DNA of 46,824 nucleotides, taken from the NCBI GenBank assembly GCA_944327625.1, contig CALVHL010000013.1, positions 1 through 46,824 on the forward strand, in the 5' to 3' direction. The position numbers and the translations under genes were made by a program. Below are positions 36,787 to 45,283 of the stretch, in pieces (the first letter of the stretch is position 1; each line of letters begins with the position of its first letter). Source of the stretch: an uncultured Clostridia bacterium. GTDB lineage: Bacteria > Bacillota > Clostridia > Christensenellales > Borkfalkiaceae. The notes under the pieces were generated by a model. It ran no database searches. It was given only the letters and a program-made list of their open reading frames with translations, and was not told where the DNA came from.

Positions 36787-38301
36787 TTGGATAAAATTGG
36801 CATCATCGATCTCGGCTCGAATTCGGCGAGACTGGTCATCGTGAATATGTTTGAAGACGGCTATTTCATGGTCGTCGACGAACTCAAAGAGAGCGTGCGT
36901 CTCGGCCAGGACATGGAAAAGGACGGCTTTTTGAAGCCGCAGCGCGTAGCCGAAACAATCAAGACGCTTAAAATGTTCAAGCGTCTGTGCGATGCAAGCG
37001 GCGTATCGCACATCATTGCCGTTGCCACCGAAGCGGTGCGCAGGGCAAAAAATCAGCGTTCCTTCCTCGATGAAATTCAGACGAGTTGCGGCATCAAACT
37101 GAGGGTGCTCTCCGCCGAGGAGGAAGCAATGCTCGTCTACCGCGGCGTCATAAATACGATGGATATACCAAAAGGTATAATTCTCGAAATCGGCGGCGGC
37201 TCTGTAAAAGTAATATACTATAACCGCAGGAATATGCTCAACTATGCAAGCCTGCCTTTCGGCGCGGTCACGCTCACCGATCTTTTCACCGATCCCGAGG
37301 CTAAGCCCGAAGATCAGGTCAGGAAGATGGAGGAGTTCTTCGCCGAAAAGCTCGACGGCATAGAATGGCTCAACGAAGTCGAGCCCGACGTGCAGATGAT
37401 AGGCGTGGGCGGCTCGTTCCGCAACGTCTTCAAGATAAGCAAGATGGTGCACAAATATCCTCTCGATACCGTGCACAACTTCACGCTCGCGACCGAAGAT
37501 TTCATGCCGCTCTACGACATGATAAAGGTGCTCGATCTCGACAAGAAAAAGAAGATAAAGGGGCTCTCGCAGGAACGCGCGGACATACTCCCTGCGGCGC
37601 TCGCCATAATAAAGGCGTTCATAACCAAGCTCAACCTCGCAAGCTTCACGATTTCCGGTTCGGGGCTGAGGGAAGGCATTATGTTCGGTCAGGCTCTGCC
37701 CGCAACGCTCGAAAAGCCCATTTCGGACGTACTCAACTATTCGCTCACCACGCTCGTCAAGTATTATGACTGTGACGCCAAACACGTCGAGCACGTCGTA
37801 AATCTCAGCGTTCAGCTCTTTAAACAGCTCAGGGTGCTGCACAAATTCCCCAGACAGTACCTCAAAGTGCTCAAAATTGCGGCAACCCTGCACGACTGCG
37901 GAATGAGAATAAAGTATTACAACCACCAGCGCCATAGCTGCTATATGATACTCAACTCTACGCTGTACGGCGCGACGCACAGGGAAATAGTGCTTGCGGC
38001 ATTCACGGCATGCTGTCACAAGAAAGAGGATATAAACGCCTACGACTGGAACAGATACCGCGACATATTGCAGGACGACGACATAGAGATAGTCAAGCGT
38101 CTGGGCGTAATGCTCAGAATAGCCGAAAGCCTCGACAGGTCGATGTCGGGCGTAGTCAAGGGCATCAACTGCGACATACTCGGCGATTCGGTCATAATGA
38201 AGACCGAGGTCGAGGGGGACGGCTCTCTCGAAATTCGCGACGCGCTCGGCGCGGGTGCGGAATTCAGAAGGGCTTTCCGCAAAAATCTCGAAATACTGTG
38301 A
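36787..38301 (+). CDS. Ppx/GppA-family phosphatase with C-terminal HD domain
   Basis: 504 residues with a TTG start well spaced from AAAGGAG. Residues ~1-300 are the ASKHA-fold Ppx/GppA domain: IGIIDLGSNSARLVIVNMFE, IIAVATEAVRRAKNQRSFLD, LSAEEEAMLVYRGVINTM and ILEIGGGSVKVIYY. Residues ~325-500 are an HD-type domain with KVLKIAATLHDCGMRIKYYN, a His-Asp metal pair, then NSTLYGATHREIVLAAFTAC. The family hydrolyses polyphosphate ends or pppGpp; which one applies cannot be read. Transcribed from its own promoter through a structured leader. Confidence 0.9.
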   Translation: MDKIGIIDLGSNSARLVIVNMFEDGYFMVVDELKESVRLGQDMEKDGFLKPQRVAETIKTLKMFKRLCDASGVSHIIAVATEAVRRAKNQRSFLDEIQTSCGIKLRVLSAEEEAMLVYRGVINTMDIPKGIILEIGGGSVKVIYYNRRNMLNYASLPFGAVTLTDLFTDPEAKPEDQVRKMEEFFAEKLDGIEWLNEVEPDVQMIGVGGSFRNVFKISKMVHKYPLDTVHNFTLATEDFMPLYDMIKVLDLDKKKKIKGLSQERADILPAALAIIKAFITKLNLASFTISGSGLREGIMFGQALPATLEKPISDVLNYSLTTLVKYYDCDAKHVEHVVNLSVQLFKQLRVLHKFPRQYLKVLKIAATLHDCGMRIKYYNHQRHSCYMILNSTLYGATHREIVLAAFTACCHKKEDINAYDWNRYRDILQDDDIEIVKRLGVMLRIAESLDRSMSGVVKGINCDILGDSVIMKTEVEGDGSLEIRDALGAGAEFRRAFRKNLEIL

Positions 38302-38313
38302 TCAGAAAAAGAC

Positions 38314-38352
38314 TATGCCGCTTAAACTTTCTAAGCGGCATAAAATGTTTTT
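38314..38352 (+). terminator. Terminator or attenuator between the Ppx gene and maf
   Basis: TATGCCGCTTA (38314-38324), 7-base loop, TAAGCGGCATA (38332-38342), then AAATGTTTTT. It ends three bases before the maf ATG, so maf and the MreB-like gene depend on readthrough or an unseen promoter. Confidence 0.6.
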
Positions 38353-38355
38353 AAA

Positions 38356-38904
38356 ATGCGAATTATTCTTGCAAGCGCGTCGCCGAGGCGCAGGGAGCTG
38401 CTCTCCCAGATAGTAAACAATTTCGAGGTCATTCCCGCAAGGGGCGAGGAGAGGGTTAATCTCTCGCTCTTTCCCGAGGACATAGTCAAGTCGCTGGCGG
38501 AAGCCAAGTGCGACGAGGTATTTTCCGCCCATCCCGACGCGCTCGTCATCGGCTGCGATACCATCGTCGTCTACGGCGGCAAAATTCTCGGCAAGCCGCG
38601 CGACGCGGCGCAGGCTGAGGAGACGCTGAAAATGTTGTCGGGGCACACCCACTATGTGCTTACGGGCGTATGCGTCCGCTTCGGCGACAAAAAGCTCGTC
38701 AGGTACGAGCGGACGGAAGTGCGCTTCAACCGCCTCTCGGACGAGTTCATAAAGGACTATGTTTTAGGCGGCTCGCCGCTCGACAAGGCGGGCAGTTACG
38801 GCATACAGGACGAGGGCGTAGTGAGGGAATATTTCGGCAGTTTTACCAACGTCGTCGGCATGCCCGTCGGACTTGTGAAAAAAATGATGGAAGAAGTACT
38901 CTGA
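38356..38904 (+). CDS. maf: Maf-family nucleotide pyrophosphatase
   Basis: 182 residues, normal length. IILASASPRRRELLSQIVNN is the Maf N-terminal signature, followed by VIGCDTIVVYGGKILGKPRD with the catalytic Asp, the LSGHTHYVLTGVCVRF strand and SPLDKAGSYGIQDEG. Maf enzymes hydrolyse dTTP, UTP or modified nucleotides and are linked to septum control. No ribosome site is visible (only T/A-rich DNA after the hairpin), which suggests low or coupled translation. The MreB-like gene starts one base after the stop. Confidence 0.93.
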   Translation: MRIILASASPRRRELLSQIVNNFEVIPARGEERVNLSLFPEDIVKSLAEAKCDEVFSAHPDALVIGCDTIVVYGGKILGKPRDAAQAEETLKMLSGHTHYVLTGVCVRFGDKKLVRYERTEVRFNRLSDEFIKDYVLGGSPLDKAGSYGIQDEGVVREYFGSFTNVVGMPVGLVKKMMEEVL

Positions 38905-38905
38905 T

Positions 38906-39913
38906 ATGATAAGACTTATTTTTGATGTCGGTTCGTGGACGACCAAGATATATATGCTCGGCTGCGGCGTAGTGCTCGCCGAGGCGACCTGCGTTGCCAT
39001 TCAGGACAACGGCGACGGCAGCGCGGCAATCAAGTCCTACGGCGACGACGCCCGCGCGCTTTCGGGCAAGTCGGCGCAGAATACGCGCATAATCAACCCC
39101 GTCAGCGAGGGCGAGATAGTTCAGCCCCGCCTTTTAACCGCGCTTCTGGGGCATTTTCTCGAAAAAATCGAGGTGACGCGCCGCAAGGCGAGGAATACCG
39201 AAATAATGTTCATAGTGCCGTGCAGCGCAACGCCCAAACTTCTCGACGGGTACAGGGCGATTGCAGAGGAACTCAATATCGGCAGAATATATTTCACCCG
39301 CACGCAGTACGCGGCTCTGCTCGGTCAGAGCGTCAGCCTTTCGGCTTCCCGCCCTGTGTTCCTCGTCGACGTCGGCTACGGCAAGACGGAGATTGCGGCG
39401 TTCTCGCTCGACGGCATGATCGCGGGCTTTGCAATTAACCTCGGCGGCGGCAATATCGACGTGCATATCATGGATATGCTGTACGAAGATTTCAACATCA
39501 AGATAGGCGCGCTTACCGCCGAACGCCTCAAAAACGTCGTCGGCAGCCTTTTGAAGGACGACAACAAGATGATGGTGGTCGACGGCCGCAATGCCGAAAA
39601 CGGCTCGCCCGCGTCGGTCGCCGTCAATTCCTCCCATCTCGAGGAGGTCATAAAGCTCTATGTCGACAAGATAGTCGAATACACCCGCACAGTGCTGTCC
39701 GACCTGCCCGCCGAAGTGTCCTCCGCCGTAGTGCACGGCGGCATCTACCTCACGGGCGGACTTACCCGCCTCGACGGGTTTGCCGAATATTTCGCCGAAA
39801 AGCTGGGCATAAGCGTCAACCAGAGCGAGGAGCCGATATTCTCCTCCGTGCTGGGCGGCTGTACCATTCTTTCGTCGCCCCAGCTCGTCGCCGCGCTCGC
39901 AACCGTCGGCTGA
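38906..39913 (+). CDS. MreB-like actin-family protein
   Basis: 335 residues of actin/Hsp70-type ATPase fold: IRLIFDVGSWTTKIYMLGCG (phosphate 1), SRPVFLVDVGYGKTEIAAFS, NLGGGNIDVHIMDML (phosphate 2) and VHGGIYLTGGLTRLDGFAEY (adenosine). Relative to canonical MreB the N-terminal half is divergent and the usual membrane-insertion loop is not evident, so it may be a cell-shape or division paralogue. Next to maf is the classic maf-mreB arrangement, but mreC and mreD do not follow; a terminator does. Confidence 0.8.
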   Translation: MIRLIFDVGSWTTKIYMLGCGVVLAEATCVAIQDNGDGSAAIKSYGDDARALSGKSAQNTRIINPVSEGEIVQPRLLTALLGHFLEKIEVTRRKARNTEIMFIVPCSATPKLLDGYRAIAEELNIGRIYFTRTQYAALLGQSVSLSASRPVFLVDVGYGKTEIAAFSLDGMIAGFAINLGGGNIDVHIMDMLYEDFNIKIGALTAERLKNVVGSLLKDDNKMMVVDGRNAENGSPASVAVNSSHLEEVIKLYVDKIVEYTRTVLSDLPAEVSSAVVHGGIYLTGGLTRLDGFAEYFAEKLGISVNQSEEPIFSSVLGGCTILSSPQLVAALATVG

Positions 39914-39966
39914 TATGTAAAATCTGAATAGTAAGAGAGGGGCTTTACAGTTCCTCTCCGCAAGTT

Positions 39967-40009
39967 AAATGCCCGCCGAAAGCCATAATGGCTTTCGGCG
40001 GGCATTTTC
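39967..40009. terminator. Bidirectional terminator between the MreB-like gene and the orphan lipoprotein gene
   Basis: AAATGCCCGCCGAAAGCC (39967-39984), loop ATAAT, perfect complement (39990-40007), T-runs on both strands. A nearly identical stem recurs at 41325-41364. Confidence 0.92.
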
Positions 40010-40042
40010 ATCTGCTCAATTACTTATTTATGAGAATATTTT

Positions 40043-41125
40043 TCAGTCGTAGAGCGTTATTTCAATCGGCGCTAAGGGAACGCTTGCAAGCGTCAGAATT
40101 CCGCCGACTATGCGGTTGAAGCCGCTTTCCGAAGTGCCTGAGCCCACCCAGTCGTAAACATACAGTTCGGTCAAGGCTTCGTATCTGCCCTCTTCCTCGT
40201 TCCAGACCGCGTGGCTCGCGCTTATCCGATAGGTATGCCCGACGGCATATATTATCTCGGTCGCGCCGTCCGCTAAATCTGCAAGCGTAAAGCTCTGCGT
40301 CTTAGGCACATTGCTGCCATAGACGGGGGAACTGTCGGTGAAAGTGATAAATATGTTCTCCGTATCGTCAAAATTGCTGTCATTGACGATATTTAAAGGC
40401 ACATTCCAGCAATCCAGCTCTATTCCGCCGTATTCCGTGACGGTGAACGTCCTTATAAGTTCGGCAGCGGATGCGTTATTGCTGTCGAAGCGGAAGTAAA
40501 CCGAGGCGACGCCCGCGCTGATCTTTTTGAGGTCTACGACTATTTTGCCTCCGCGTATTATATTGTCGTTGCTGCCCGTAATTGCCTTGAAGCTCAGCGC
40601 GTCGGAGGGGATGACGCTCTCGTCCGAAGATACAAATTCGGTGATTATCTGCGTGTTGTAGCTTCCGAATTTGCTCATATCAAACGCCAGAGGCAGTTCC
40701 TGCGTGCAATCCCACGAATATTCCCTGTCCTGCTCGCTCGCCATTGAAATTTCATCGGCAACGCTGCCGCTCCACGACAGATAGTCGTCGGGATCGTCGT
40801 ATTGCGTGATTGGCGAAAGTTCGACTTCTATTCTGACATCCTCGTCGGGCATGACGAACTTATACCCGAGCGAGCCCTTTGTAATCGGCGTTCCGTTGCA
40901 GGTTACCTGATCTATCTCGTAAAATACGCTTTCGGATCTGACGTCGAACAGAATGTTACTACCCGTCTGCCCGCTTTCCGCCAGTGAAATGACGTTGTAA
41001 TTTTGGCTTTCGGTGTAGGTAATGGAGTGTATTGCGGGATCTTCCGAACCCCCGCCGCAAGCCGCAAGCCCTGCCGCCGCAGTGACGGCAAACGCCGCAA
41101 AGACAATAAAACTAAGTTTTTTCAT
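40043..41125 (-). CDS. Lipoprotein of unknown function
   Basis: A 360-residue exported protein: MKKLSFIVFAAFAVTAAAGL, then AACGGGSED, lipobox GLAAC with Cys at residue 23. The mature part is predicted beta-rich, first an InlB/bacterial-repeat-like module (NGTPITKGSLGYKFVMPDED) and then VASVYFRFDSNNASAAELIR, YVYDWVGSGTSESGFNRIVG with no catalytic motif. Single gene with its own promoter and terminator. The strong ribosome site AAGGAGGT (41163-41156) lies 30 bases before the only possible ATG, with CCCC/GGGG able to pair between them. Confidence 0.75.
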   Translation of the reverse strand: MKKLSFIVFAAFAVTAAAGLAACGGGSEDPAIHSITYTESQNYNVISLAESGQTGSNILFDVRSESVFYEIDQVTCNGTPITKGSLGYKFVMPDEDVRIEVELSPITQYDDPDDYLSWSGSVADEISMASEQDREYSWDCTQELPLAFDMSKFGSYNTQIITEFVSSDESVIPSDALSFKAITGSNDNIIRGGKIVVDLKKISAGVASVYFRFDSNNASAAELIRTFTVTEYGGIELDCWNVPLNIVNDSNFDDTENIFITFTDSSPVYGSNVPKTQSFTLADLADGATEIIYAVGHTYRISASHAVWNEEEGRYEALTELYVYDWVGSGTSESGFNRIVGGILTLASVPLAPIEITLYD

Positions 41126-41134
41126 AAGCTTTTT

Positions 41135-41163
41135 GCCCCGATAAATAGGGGGGTGACCTCCTT
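41135..41163 (-). promoter_or_regulatory. Distant ribosome site with intervening small hairpin
   Basis: On the mRNA AAGGAGGT is followed by CACCCCCC, UAUUUAUC, GGGG and about ten bases before AUG. The C4/G4 stem would bring the SD closer to the start; no alternative start in frame exists nearer. Confidence 0.4.
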
Positions 41164-41229
41164 ATAAGTTGTTATTTCTGCCCTTACGCTATAAATATGC
41201 GCAACGAAAGAATAGTATTTCCCGACTTC

Positions 41230-41258
41230 ATTATAACAGAGCCGCTTGCTAAAATCAA
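41230..41258 (-). promoter_or_regulatory. Promoter of the orphan lipoprotein gene
   Basis: Minus-strand TTGATT (41258-41253), 17 bp, TATAAT (41235-41230) with extended TGT; the leader is about 98 bases long. Confidence 0.85.
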
Positions 41259-41324
41259 GTAGCTCGGCAAAATTCGTCCGTATTGCCGATTGTCGCGTTT
41301 CTGAAAAAGCGCTTTATGCTAACG

Positions 41325-41364
41325 CGCCCGCCGAAAACCCGAAAGGCTTTCGGCGGGCGTTTTT
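41325..41364 (+). terminator. Orphan plus-strand terminator
   Basis: CGCCCGCCGAAA (41325-41336), 11-base loop, complement (41348-41359), TTTTT. No plus-strand gene precedes it; its stem copies that at 39967-40007. The 41126-41551 spacer also carries the lipoprotein promoter, this hairpin, two short direct repeats (GTAGGGCAA/ATAGGGCAA at 41398 and 41427; CAGCATAATGCGG/CAGCGTAATGCGG at 41445 and 41483) and the tkt terminator. Confidence 0.75.
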
Positions 41365-41502
41365 CATAAGTTCAGTTACGCTTTTTCAATATTGGGGGTA
41401 GGGCAATACCTTAAATAATAGGGGGATAGGGCAACACTCAATTCAGCATAATGCGGCAAAAAGAAAATACCCGAACGCTTTTCAGCGTAATGCGGAAAAG
41501 AC

Positions 41503-41530
41503 AAAAAAAACGCCCCGCGTTCGCGGGGCG
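41503..41530 (-). terminator. Terminator of the phosphohexomutase-transketolase operon
   Basis: On the minus strand CGCCCCGC, loop GAAC, GCGGGGCG (41530-41511) is followed by T8 (41510-41503). Confidence 0.9.
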
Positions 41531-41551
41531 TACATTATGCCTGAAATTTTA

Positions 41552-43546
41552 TCAGTGGCTGTATCTATCAAGTCTTACGTTCTCCAAAGAGAGCTTTGCC
41601 TTGTCGGCTACGTTTTCGGGCGTGAAGCCGAAGTAGTCGAACAGCTCCTTTGCAGGACCTGACGTGCCGAAGCCCGTCATGGTGACAAGTTCGCCGTAAT
41701 CTCTGCAATACTTGTACCACGCGAAGTGGCTTGCCGCCTCGACGCAAACCCTTGCCTTGACCGACTTGGGAATGACGCTGTCCTTATATTCCTCGCTCTG
41801 CGCGTCGAAAATCTCCATGCAGGGCAGGGAAATTACTCTCGCCCTGATGTTCTCGCCTGCGAGCAGGGCCTTTGCCTTGACGCAGGTCTCGACCTCGGAG
41901 CCCGTGGCAATGAGCAGTACGTCGGGCGTACCCTCGCAGTCGTCGAGCACGTAGCCGCCTTTAAGCGCCTCCGCGCCCGTCTTTTCGTAGGCGGGGAGAT
42001 TTTGTCTCGTCTCGACGATGACGGTGGGGTTATGCGCGGTGAATGCCGAGATGAACGCCGCCGCCGTCTCCTTGCCGTCGCAGGGGCGGAATACGTTGAC
42101 GTTGGGAATGGAACGCATCATTATCAGCTGTTCCATGGGTTGATGAGTGGGGCCGTCCTCGCCGACGCCGATAGAGTCGTGCGTCATGACGTAGATGACG
42201 GGCAGGTTCATAAGTCCGCTCATTCTCACGCCGCCCTTCATATAGTCGACGAAGGTGAAGAAGGTAGAGCATATAGCCCTCAGGCCGCCGTGCAGCTGTA
42301 TGCCGTTGCAGATTGCCGCCATTGCGTGTTCCCTTATGCCGAACTGTATGTTGCAGCCCTCTCTGTGCTCGGGCGAGAAGTAGGGGCTGCCCTTGATCTC
42401 GGTCTTTGTAGAAGGAGCAAGGTCGGCAGAACCCGACATAAGGTTGGGCGAAACCTTGGCGATGAGGTTGATTATTTTACCGCCGCAGCTCCTCGTGGCC
42501 TCCGCCTTGTCGAAGTTCCACAGCCCTTCGATTGCGCGGAAGTCGGGCGCGGCGCCGCTCATGAACTGCTTGTACTGTGCGGCAAGCAGGGGATATTCGC
42601 TCTCGTAAGCGGCGAAAAGTTGGTTCCATTCGTACTCTTTCGCGCACTTTTCTTCGGCGATTGCAAGGCAGTGCGCCTTTACTTCCTCGGGAACGGTGAA
42701 GGGATCGCTCGTCCAGCCGAGTATCTCTCTGCTCTTTGCGAGGTTGTCCTCGCCGAGGGGCGCGCCGTGGCAGGCGGCATTGCCCTCGAGGGGAGAGCCG
42801 TAGCCTATCTTGGTCTTGCAGATTATTACCGAGGGGCGGGTGAGGTCGCTCTTTGCGCGCTCTATGGCAATTTTAAGCGCGGTCAGGTTATTCGCGTCCG
42901 CAACCTTGATGACCTGCCAGCCCTGCGCGGTGAAGCGCGTTGCGACGTCCTCGCTGAAATTGGTCGAGATGTCGCCCTCTATGGTTATATTGTTGCTGTC
43001 GTACAGCAGAATGAGTTTTCCGAGTTTCTGCGTCCCGGCGAACGAGCAGGCTTCATAGCCTATGCCTTCTTCGAGGCAGCCGTCGCCGCAGAGCGCGTAG
43101 GTATAGTGGTCGACGACGTCGAAGCCGGGCTTATTGAAAAGCGCGGCGAGGTGCGCTTCGGCAACCGCCATTCCGACGGCGTTGGCTATGCCCTGACCGA
43201 GCGGACCTGTCGAGGTCTCAACGCCCTGCGTCTTGCCGTATTCGGGGTGGCCGGGCGTTTTGGAGCCGAGCTGACGGAAGTTTTCAAGGTCTTCCTTGGT
43301 TACGTCGAAGCCAAAGAGGTGCAGAAGCGAGTAGAGCATTGCGGAGCCGTGTCCCGCCGAGAGGACGAACCTGTCGCGGTTGTCCCACTTGGGGTTCTTA
43401 TAGCTGAAATTGAGGAAGTCGGCAAACAGCTCGTAGCCGATGGGTGCCGCCCCCATACAGATGCCGGGGTGACCGGACTTCGCCTTCTCTATCGCCTCAG
43501 CCGAGAGAATTCTGATTGCGTCAACGCTTTTCTGCTGAACTGACAT
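41552..43546 (-). CDS. tkt: Transketolase
   Basis: 664 residues, the full family length, with AAGGAG before the start. The thiamine-diphosphate domain (about 1-330) has KSGHPGICMGAAPIGYELFA, RFVLSAGHGSAMLYSLLHLF, STGPLGQGIANAVGMAVAE and the GDGCLEEGIGYEA magnesium loop; the pyrimidine domain has NIQFGIREHAMAAICNGI and VMTHDSIGVGEDGPTHQPME; the C-terminal domain ends with GFGTSGPAKELFDYFGF. It moves two-carbon units between sugar phosphates in the non-oxidative pentose pathway. 61 bp after the phosphohexomutase gene, probably one operon, joining glucose-phosphate and pentose-phosphate metabolism. Confidence 0.97.
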   Translation of the reverse strand: MSVQQKSVDAIRILSAEAIEKAKSGHPGICMGAAPIGYELFADFLNFSYKNPKWDNRDRFVLSAGHGSAMLYSLLHLFGFDVTKEDLENFRQLGSKTPGHPEYGKTQGVETSTGPLGQGIANAVGMAVAEAHLAALFNKPGFDVVDHYTYALCGDGCLEEGIGYEACSFAGTQKLGKLILLYDSNNITIEGDISTNFSEDVATRFTAQGWQVIKVADANNLTALKIAIERAKSDLTRPSVIICKTKIGYGSPLEGNAACHGAPLGEDNLAKSREILGWTSDPFTVPEEVKAHCLAIAEEKCAKEYEWNQLFAAYESEYPLLAAQYKQFMSGAAPDFRAIEGLWNFDKAEATRSCGGKIINLIAKVSPNLMSGSADLAPSTKTEIKGSPYFSPEHREGCNIQFGIREHAMAAICNGIQLHGGLRAICSTFFTFVDYMKGGVRMSGLMNLPVIYVMTHDSIGVGEDGPTHQPMEQLIMMRSIPNVNVFRPCDGKETAAAFISAFTAHNPTVIVETRQNLPAYEKTGAEALKGGYVLDDCEGTPDVLLIATGSEVETCVKAKALLAGENIRARVISLPCMEIFDAQSEEYKDSVIPKSVKARVCVEAASHFAWYKYCRDYGELVTMTGFGTSGPAKELFDYFGFTPENVADKAKLSLENVRLDRYSH

Positions 43547-43607
43547 TTTATGTTTCTCCTTATAGTGTTATGTGCGGTTTTCGCGCTTTTCTGCGCCTTG
43601 CCGTCTT

Positions 43608-45116
43608 TTAACCGATAAATTTTTCAAGCGCGGAAACGTCGAGGAAGGGGAATTTCCTCAGTATTCCGAGCAGATATTTTGCCATCTTCGCATTGCCGCC
43701 CTCGACCGCGCTCTCGAAGTTTATGGGCATTACGGGATCGTGCACGCTCATTCTTATAAGCGTCCAGCCGTTGCCGCTCTGCTCGTCGAAGTTCACCCTC
43801 ACGCCCTCATAGTTGTCGGGGGCTACGGAGATGCGCTTGTCGAGGTTGAAAAAGTGCGTAAGCTCGTCGATGACGCGCTGTCCTTCCGTGCGGAAATTTT
43901 TGGAGGCGGGCGAGAACTTAATGCGTACTTCGCTCTCCTCCGCGGGCGTTTCGAGGTCGGATATGAGCGAGATAAGCCGCTCGCCCTTCTGTGCCTGTTT
44001 TGCCATTGCAATCAGCAGGCGGCAGACGAGATATGCGCCATCGTCGAGGAAATAGTTATCCCTGAACGCCGCGTGGCCGCTCGTCTCCATTGCCAGCGGG
44101 CAGTTTTCGCCGAGATTATTGCGGCGCACCGCCTCGTCAATGACGTTTTTATAGCCTCTCTTGAACCTTACGTGGCCGTATCCGCGCCCCGCAAGGAACT
44201 TTCTCAGCCCGTCGCTCGTCACGCTGTCGGTGACTATGCTCGCCTTCTCGTCGTCGAGGGTGGCGGCGGTGAGGGCTATAAGTCTGTTTCTGTTGAGTTC
44301 GTTGCCCTCGTTGTCGACAAGTCCCGCCCTGTCGACGTCGGTATCGAATATTATTCCGAGGTTTGCGCCTGTCGCAAGCACGGCGGTTTTAAGGCTATCG
44401 ATTGCCTGCTTGTCCTCGGGGTTGGGTATGTGGTTGGGGAAAGTTCCGTCGGGTTCGAGGAACTGGCTGCCCGTCGTGTCCGCGCCGAGGGGCTTTAAGA
44501 CCTTGTCGGTGAAGAAGCTGCCCGCGCCGTTGCCCGCGTCGACGATTATGCGCTTGCCCGCAAGCGGCGTCTGGCTGCCGCAGGCGTTTCTGACCATATT
44601 TACGAGGTCGCGGCAATAGTCGTCGAGGTAGTAGATCTCCTTAAAGCTGCCCTTGCCGCCTTCAAGCCGTTCTCTGTTTTCGGCCATTTCAAGTATCTGC
44701 GAGATGTCGTCGCCTTCAAGTCCGCCCTCGGGCGTGAAGAATTTAAGCCCGTTCCTGTCGAAAGGCAGGTGGGAGGCGGTTATCATTATCGACGCGTCGC
44801 AGTCATATCCGCCGTTTTTGAGCAGCATGAACATAGACGGAGTAGAGCACAGACCGCAGCACAGCACGTCGGCGCCGCTGTTCATCGCCGAATATTTGAG
44901 CGAAAGCAGTATGGAGGGGCAGGAAATCCTGACGTCGTGGCCGACGGCGATTTTAAGGCGGGTTTTGCCCGTCTTCTGGCTCAGCCATTTGAGGAAAGCG
45001 CCCGTAATGTCGTAGACGGCTGCGCTCGTAAGGGTTACTTCGTGCCCGCCGCTTGCGACGGCGTACCCGCGCACGTCCGTTCCGCTCTTTAAATATCTGT
45101 AAGAAATATTGCTCAT
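43608..45116 (-). CDS. Phosphoglucomutase/phosphomannomutase family enzyme
   Basis: 502 residues. Domain 1 has LKSGTDVRGYAV and the phosphoserine loop IMITASHLP (Ser115); domain 2/3 has the magnesium loop IIFDTDVDRAGLVDNEG and SDGLRKFLAGRGYGHVRFKR; sugar-binding METSGHAAFRDNYFLDDGAY follows, and a TIRMSVHDP-like phosphate loop (LIRMSVHDPVMP) is in domain 4. It interconverts sugar 1- and 6-phosphates; glucose or mannose cannot be told apart. An open frame extends to 45200 but passes through the promoter; the start at 45116 leaves almost no leader and no ribosome site. Confidence 0.93.
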   Translation of the reverse strand: MSNISYRYLKSGTDVRGYAVASGGHEVTLTSAAVYDITGAFLKWLSQKTGKTRLKIAVGHDVRISCPSILLSLKYSAMNSGADVLCCGLCSTPSMFMLLKNGGYDCDASIMITASHLPFDRNGLKFFTPEGGLEGDDISQILEMAENRERLEGGKGSFKEIYYLDDYCRDLVNMVRNACGSQTPLAGKRIIVDAGNGAGSFFTDKVLKPLGADTTGSQFLEPDGTFPNHIPNPEDKQAIDSLKTAVLATGANLGIIFDTDVDRAGLVDNEGNELNRNRLIALTAATLDDEKASIVTDSVTSDGLRKFLAGRGYGHVRFKRGYKNVIDEAVRRNNLGENCPLAMETSGHAAFRDNYFLDDGAYLVCRLLIAMAKQAQKGERLISLISDLETPAEESEVRIKFSPASKNFRTEGQRVIDELTHFFNLDKRISVAPDNYEGVRVNFDEQSGNGWTLIRMSVHDPVMPINFESAVEGGNAKMAKYLLGILRKFPFLDVSALEKFIG

Positions 45117-45126
45117 AGTAAATTCA

Positions 45127-45155
45127 TTATACAATATTTTGTCCGGCTTTACAAC
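45127..45155 (-). promoter_or_regulatory. Promoter directly upstream of the phosphohexomutase start
   Basis: Minus-strand TTGTAA (45155-45150), 17 bp, TATAAT (45132-45127). Only ten bases separate the -10 from ATG at 45116, so the mRNA should have a leader of about 3-5 bases. Confidence 0.8.
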
Positions 45156-45238
45156 TAAATGGCGGTCATTTTTGTGTCGGGCGCGGTTATTTATTTTCAA
45201 TATGCCTCGGTAAATTACTTTATTTTTATATCGGCGTG

Positions 45239-45247
45239 TGTTATAAT
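45239..45247 (+). promoter_or_regulatory. Extended -10 promoter of proS
   Basis: TGTTATAAT (45239-45247), 36 bp before the ATG; no good -35. Confidence 0.7.
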
Positions 45248-45283
45248 CTTAGCGAAAAATTATAAATAAACAAAGGGCAGATT

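Noticed and set aside
41726-43543. 605-codon forward open frame antisense to transketolase
   Set aside because: Shadow of the tkt codon pattern; no recognisable protein features.
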